A stretch of 64,000 nt of DNA from Acidimicrobiaceae bacterium (lineage in GTDB: Bacteria > Actinomycetota > Acidimicrobiia > Acidimicrobiales > Poriferisodalaceae): NCBI GenBank assembly GCA_002719335.1, contig PBHE01000007.1, positions 1-64,000 of the forward strand, in the 5' to 3' direction. A model generated the notes under the pieces. It worked only from the letters and a program-made list of their open reading frames with translations. It was not told where the DNA came from and made no database searches. The translations under genes and the position numbers were made by a program. This document shows, in pieces, positions 61,080 to 64,000 of the stretch (position 1 is the first letter of the stretch; every line of letters begins with the position of its first letter).

Positions 61080-61646
61080 GTGGCCGACCGCGAGCGCCGT
61101 ATGACGCCCCCCTACGGGGGCGTTTTCTTTGCTCGAACGACTGTTCTTGACGCAGCACAAGTACAGCGTGCTCTCACCCGAATCAGCCACGAAATTCTCG
61201 AGCGTAACCAAGGTCTCGAAGATGTCGTACTCGTAGCGCTTCAGACGGGCGGCGTGGAAATCGCTCGACTGATCGCACGCCGTCTCTTCGAGATCGACGG
61301 AGTAGACGTGCCTATGGGAACCCTCGACGTAGCGCTTTATCGCGACGACATTGGTCTACGGCCCGTTATGCCAGAAGCCGAGACTGAAATTCCGGTCGAT
61401 CTGGCAGGCAAGATTGTGGTCCTTGTCGATGATGTCCTGTTCACCGGTCGAACAATTCGTGCGGCGCTTGATGCGATAACAGCCTTTGGTCGACCGCGCT
61501 CAGTGCAACTAGCGGTTGTTATTGACCGAGGTCACCGAGAGCTGCCTATCCGCCCAGATTTTGTCGGAAAAAATCTGCCCACTCGACGTGACGAGGTTGT
61601 GGACGTTAATCCCGAAGGAGTTCTACTGGGGGAGATGCGTAAGTGA
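61080..61646 (+). CDS. pyrR: Bifunctional pyr operon regulator/uracil phosphoribosyltransferase PyrR
   Basis: The 188-residue protein binds pyr leader RNA in a UMP-dependent way and also has uracil phosphoribosyltransferase activity in many species. The PRPP motif is VVLVDDVLFTGRTI near 116-129, and the conserved start of the fold, ALTRISHEILERN, is at about 31-43. The first 20 residues are a non-conserved lead (MADRERR then MTPPYGGVFF) whose DNA forms an intrinsic terminator. The GTG at 61080 is chosen since GGGAGG is 7 bases before it; ATG 61101 is an alternative, and no start exists after the terminator. The stop overlaps pyrB (GTGA). Confidence 0.93.
   Translation: MADRERRMTPPYGGVFFARTTVLDAAQVQRALTRISHEILERNQGLEDVVLVALQTGGVEIARLIARRLFEIDGVDVPMGTLDVALYRDDIGLRPVMPEAETEIPVDLAGKIVVLVDDVLFTGRTIRAALDAITAFGRPRSVQLAVVIDRGHRELPIRPDFVGKNLPTRRDEVVDVNPEGVLLGEMRK
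61104..61130 (+). terminator. Intrinsic terminator inside the 5' end of pyrR
   Basis: ACGCCCCC (61104-61111) and GGGGGCGT (61116-61123) form a perfect 8-bp stem with a CTAC loop, followed by TTTCTTT. This is a textbook factor-independent terminator, but it lies within codons 9-17 of pyrR, in frame and coding TPPYGGVF. Ribosomes that start at GTG 61080 would cover it; if PyrR blocks initiation, it could fold and end transcription. Confidence 0.85.
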
Positions 61647-62596
61647 GTCGTCACCTAATCAACTTGAAGGACCTGGAACGCGGCGCGATTCAAGAATTAC
61701 TGCACCTCACTGACCGTTTCGTTGAAGTTGGACAACGCTCAATCCCGAAAGTTCCTGCGTTGCGCGGGAAAACAATAGCGATGCTCTTCTTCGAAGACTC
61801 AACTCGAACACGACTCTCCTTTGACCTGGCGGCCAAACGACTTTCCGCCGACGTGCTCGAATTTCCTACCCGTTCTTCGTCTCTTTCCAAGGGCGAATCA
61901 ATCCGAGATACGGTTGAAACAATCCAAGCAATGGGGGTCGATGGCCTCGTTATTCGGCACAGTTCAAGCGGCCTTCCGAGAGAAATTGCTGACCGAGTAA
62001 ATGACTCAGTAGCGGTTATCAATGCCGGAGATGGATTGAATGCACACCCAACCCAGGGGTTGCTTGATGCCTACACGCTTTGTCAGCACTTTCACACGGT
62101 GGCCGGGCCACAGGCATCGCTGGAAGGAATCCATGTAGGGATTATTGGCGACGTCAAACACAGCCGTGTAGCTCGAAGCGACGTACATGCATATACCTCC
62201 CTAGGTGCAACAGTGACCTTGGTGGCGCCGAAGTCGTTGCAGCCTCCCAACGTTCAAGATTGGCCGGTACAAATTTCTGAAGACTTGGATTCAGTTTTAC
62301 CCACCTTCGACGTAGTGGGCTTACTGAGAATTCAAAAAGAACGTATGGAAGAAGGGCTTATCCAGTCGGTTGACGATTACGTCGATAGATATGGCATAAC
62401 TGAGGCTCGGGCGGCAAAGCTGCGAAATGAAGTAGTGATTACGCACCCAGGACCAGTCAACCGAGGGATTGAACTAGCCGAAGCAGTTCTCGAACACAGA
62501 GACAACGTTTTGATTAACCGGCAAGTGACAAACGGCGTGCCCGTGCGAATGGCTGTTCTATTCCGCCTGCTTGGTTCGGGGGTTGAGATTGATTGA
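61643..62596 (+). CDS. pyrB: Aspartate carbamoyltransferase catalytic subunit
   Basis: The 317-residue enzyme joins carbamoyl phosphate and aspartate in pyrimidine synthesis. The carbamoyl-phosphate motif FFEDSTRTRLSFDLAAKRL lies near 50-68, SSSLSKGES has the lysine, and HPTQGLLDAYTL and HPGPVNRGIEL near the C-terminus complete the active site. It has no regulatory-subunit gene (pyrI). The GTG overlaps the pyrR stop. pyrC, which follows in most actinobacteria, is absent. Confidence 0.95.
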   Translation: MSRHLINLKDLERGAIQELLHLTDRFVEVGQRSIPKVPALRGKTIAMLFFEDSTRTRLSFDLAAKRLSADVLEFPTRSSSLSKGESIRDTVETIQAMGVDGLVIRHSSSGLPREIADRVNDSVAVINAGDGLNAHPTQGLLDAYTLCQHFHTVAGPQASLEGIHVGIIGDVKHSRVARSDVHAYTSLGATVTLVAPKSLQPPNVQDWPVQISEDLDSVLPTFDVVGLLRIQKERMEEGLIQSVDDYVDRYGITEARAAKLRNEVVITHPGPVNRGIELAEAVLEHRDNVLINRQVTNGVPVRMAVLFRLLGSGVEID

Positions 62597-62661
62597 CGGT
62601 TTTGGGTTGGGAGCACTGCAAATGCAACTACGCCTGCAGTATTGGGTGGTCAGGTGATTAG
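62597..62661 (+). other. Gap between pyrB and carA where pyrC is usually found
   Basis: Only 65 bases lie between pyrB and carA. They hold an ACTGCA/TGCAGT inverted repeat with a 14-base loop and AGGTGA at 62652-62657, the ribosome site for the GTG at 62662. No dihydroorotase remnant is visible. Confidence 0.5.
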
Positions 62662-63750
62662 GTGAGCCAGATTCGTGAAGGAGCGCTCGTTCTAGCTGAT
62701 GGAACTGTGTTCGAAGGAGAACTGATCGGCGCTGAAGTTGAGGTCGCTTCGGGAGAGGTGGTCTTTAATACTGTGCTGAGCGGTTACCAAGAAGTGATAA
62801 CCGACCCATCCTACGCGGGACAGATCATCAACTTTACGTATCCGCACATAGGCAACTATGGGGTTTGCAGTTCTGACGTAGAAGCCCGCCAACCCTTTTG
62901 TAACGGTGTCGTAGTTCGCGAGTTGACGCGACGCCGATCCAATTGGCGTAGCGAAGATGATTTAAACAGTTATCTTCGCGACAAAGGCGTGCCTGGAATT
63001 TCGGCGGTTGATACACGCCGTCTCACCCGGCACGTGCGTGAACACGGAGCGATGCCTGGCGCGTTCGGTTTTTCTTCTGAGAAATCTCTCGCATCGGCGG
63101 CCAAATCCGAACCTGGCACTACCGGCGTGGACCTCGTAAGCAAAGTGACGACGCCCGAAGCATATTCTTTAGGGGGTGGCCCCCATCGAATCGTTGCCTA
63201 CGACTTAGGCATCAAAAAATCGATAGTTGAGCAATTGGCCGAGATCGGATCGGTTCATGTGGTGCCGGCCGACACGACCGGCGAACAAGTGCGTTCGCTC
63301 GAGCCTCACGGACTCTTCCTTTCCAACGGCCCCGGTGATCCGACAATGGCCGGTCAAGTTATAGAAACTCTTGGTGATTTGCTAGGGCACGTTCCGATAT
63401 TTGGGATATGCCTAGGTCACCAAGTTCTTTCGCTGGCACTTGGCGGCAAATCCTACAAAATGAAGTTCGGTCATCATGGCGGCAACGTCCCTGTGCGAAA
63501 CATTGATAACGGACGTATTGAAATCACAAGCCAGAATCACAATTTCGCAATTGAGTCGGGGTCAGTGCCAGCGGTAACAGAAACCCACGTGTGTTTGAAC
63601 GACGGCACCCTCGAGGGCTTGCGATGTAACGACATTCCGGCCTTCAGCGTGCAGTACCACCCTGAGGCCAGCCCGGGGCCACACGACTCCCGCTACTTGT
63701 TTCAACGCTTCTCCGAACTAATGACCTCATTTCACGGAAGGGCCAAATAA
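62662..63750 (+). CDS. carA: Carbamoyl-phosphate synthase small (glutaminase) subunit
   Basis: The 362-residue subunit hydrolyses glutamine and passes ammonia to CarB. The N-terminal CarA domain (about 1-150) has the typical [14 protein letters not shown] and NYGV segments. The glutaminase domain has GICLGHQ with the nucleophile Cys, and [11 protein letters not shown] with His and Glu. The start is a GTG with AGGTGA 4 bases before. The stop overlaps carB (TAATG). Confidence 0.96.
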   Translation: MSQIREGALVLADGTVFEGELIGAEVEVASGEVVFNTVLSGYQEVITDPSYAGQIINFTYPHIGNYGVCSSDVEARQPFCNGVVVRELTRRRSNWRSEDDLNSYLRDKGVPGISAVDTRRLTRHVREHGAMPGAFGFSSEKSLASAAKSEPGTTGVDLVSKVTTPEAYSLGGGPHRIVAYDLGIKKSIVEQLAEIGSVHVVPADTTGEQVRSLEPHGLFLSNGPGDPTMAGQVIETLGDLLGHVPIFGICLGHQVLSLALGGKSYKMKFGHHGGNVPVRNIDNGRIEITSQNHNFAIESGSVPAVTETHVCLNDGTLEGLRCNDIPAFSVQYHPEASPGPHDSRYLFQRFSELMTSFHGRAK

Positions 63751-64000
63751 TGCCGCGCCGTGATGATATTGAGAGCATTCTCATTATCGGTTCGGGGCCC
63801 ATCGTCATCGGTCAGGCCTGCGAATTCGATTACTCAGGCACCCAAGCCTGTCGGGTGTTACGCGACGAGGGGTACCGCATCATCCTCGCGAACTCCAATC
63901 CGGCCACCATCATGACTGACCCAGAGTTCGCAGACGCCACCTATATCGAGCCGCTTGAGGTCGCTGTTCTCACCGCGATCATCGAACGTGAGCGGCCAGA
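63750..64000 (+). CDS. carB: Carbamoyl-phosphate synthase large subunit, N-terminal fragment
   Basis: Translation from the ATG at 63750, which overlaps the carA stop, gives the CarB N-terminus: [22 protein letters not shown] followed by [40 protein letters not shown]. The frame is open to the end of the window, with 83 complete codons. It makes carbamoyl phosphate for pyrimidines and arginine with CarA. Confidence 0.95.
   Translation, partial: MPRRDDIESILIIGSGPIVIGQACEFDYSGTQACRVLRDEGYRIILANSNPATIMTDPEFADATYIEPLEVAVLTAIIERERP

Noticed and set aside
1-64000. Mobile elements, phage, CRISPR or toxin-antitoxin systems
   Set aside because: I found no transposase, integrase, direct-repeat arrays or long inverted repeats, and the gene order is that of a stable chromosome.

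Overview
The window reads as one contiguous chromosome segment of an actinobacterium. The gene order of the right half matches the order I remember for Mycobacterium tuberculosis (HIT protein, PgsA, PatA, PimA, PdxS, PdxT, YebC, RuvCAB, then YajC, SecDF, Apt, Rel, HisS, AspS, RarA, AlaS, RuvX, MltG, Aro genes, EF-P, NusB, then the pyr genes). An InhA-type enoyl reductase, an F420:NADP oxidoreductase, phosphatidylinositol-mannoside genes and frequent GTG/TTG starts fit the same group. Base composition looks close to half GC by eye (not computed), and queuosine genes are present. Both are unlike mycobacteria, so a non-mycobacterial lineage such as Acidimicrobiia is plausible; that placement is inference. 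Coding density is very high: no gap exceeds about 135 bases. I saw no insertion sequence, phage gene, CRISPR array, rRNA or tRNA.

Region 1 (1-18.6 kb) is acyl-CoA and lipid metabolism in short operons: the end of a CoA-transferase, a minus-strand set (SnoaL-like, dienelactone hydrolase-like, MaoC-like, single-chain acyl-CoA carboxylase), a crotonase, a DMT transporter, a luciferase-like oxidoreductase with an alpha/beta hydrolase, acetoacetyl-CoA synthetase, a DinB-like protein, CoaE with a double-hotdog thioesterase and an SDR, a HAD phosphatase, and an acyl-CoA dehydrogenase. Region 2 (17.4-26.4 kb) has a six-gene minus-strand operon led by an asymmetric heterodimeric ABC exporter, then two CNNM/CorC-like membrane proteins.

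Region 3 (26.4-38.4 kb) has FabI/InhA, the F420:NADP oxidoreductase, the HIT-PgsA-PatA-PimA phospholipid/PIM operon with an extra membrane gene inside it, a peptidase-M48-like protein that has lost its zinc site, a DUF3048 lipoprotein, PdxST, YebC and RuvCAB. Region 4 (38.4-60.9 kb) is core housekeeping: QueA-Tgt, YajC-SecD-SecF, Apt, Rel, HisS, AspS, RarA, AlaS, RuvX, MltG, AroE-AroB-AroQ, PepQ, EF-P and NusB.

Region 5 (61.0-64.0 kb) is the pyrimidine operon pyrR-pyrB-carA-carB. Its leader carries a close match to the PyrR-binding RNA loop directly beside the pyrR ribosome-binding site, and a strong intrinsic terminator lies inside the first codons of pyrR. I consider this layout the most interesting regulatory structure here. 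Other main oddities are a tRNA-guanine transglycosylase without its three zinc cysteines, the dead M48 protease, and a TANNNT box sitting 6-8 nt before the start codon of at least thirteen genes, which suggests widespread leaderless transcription.
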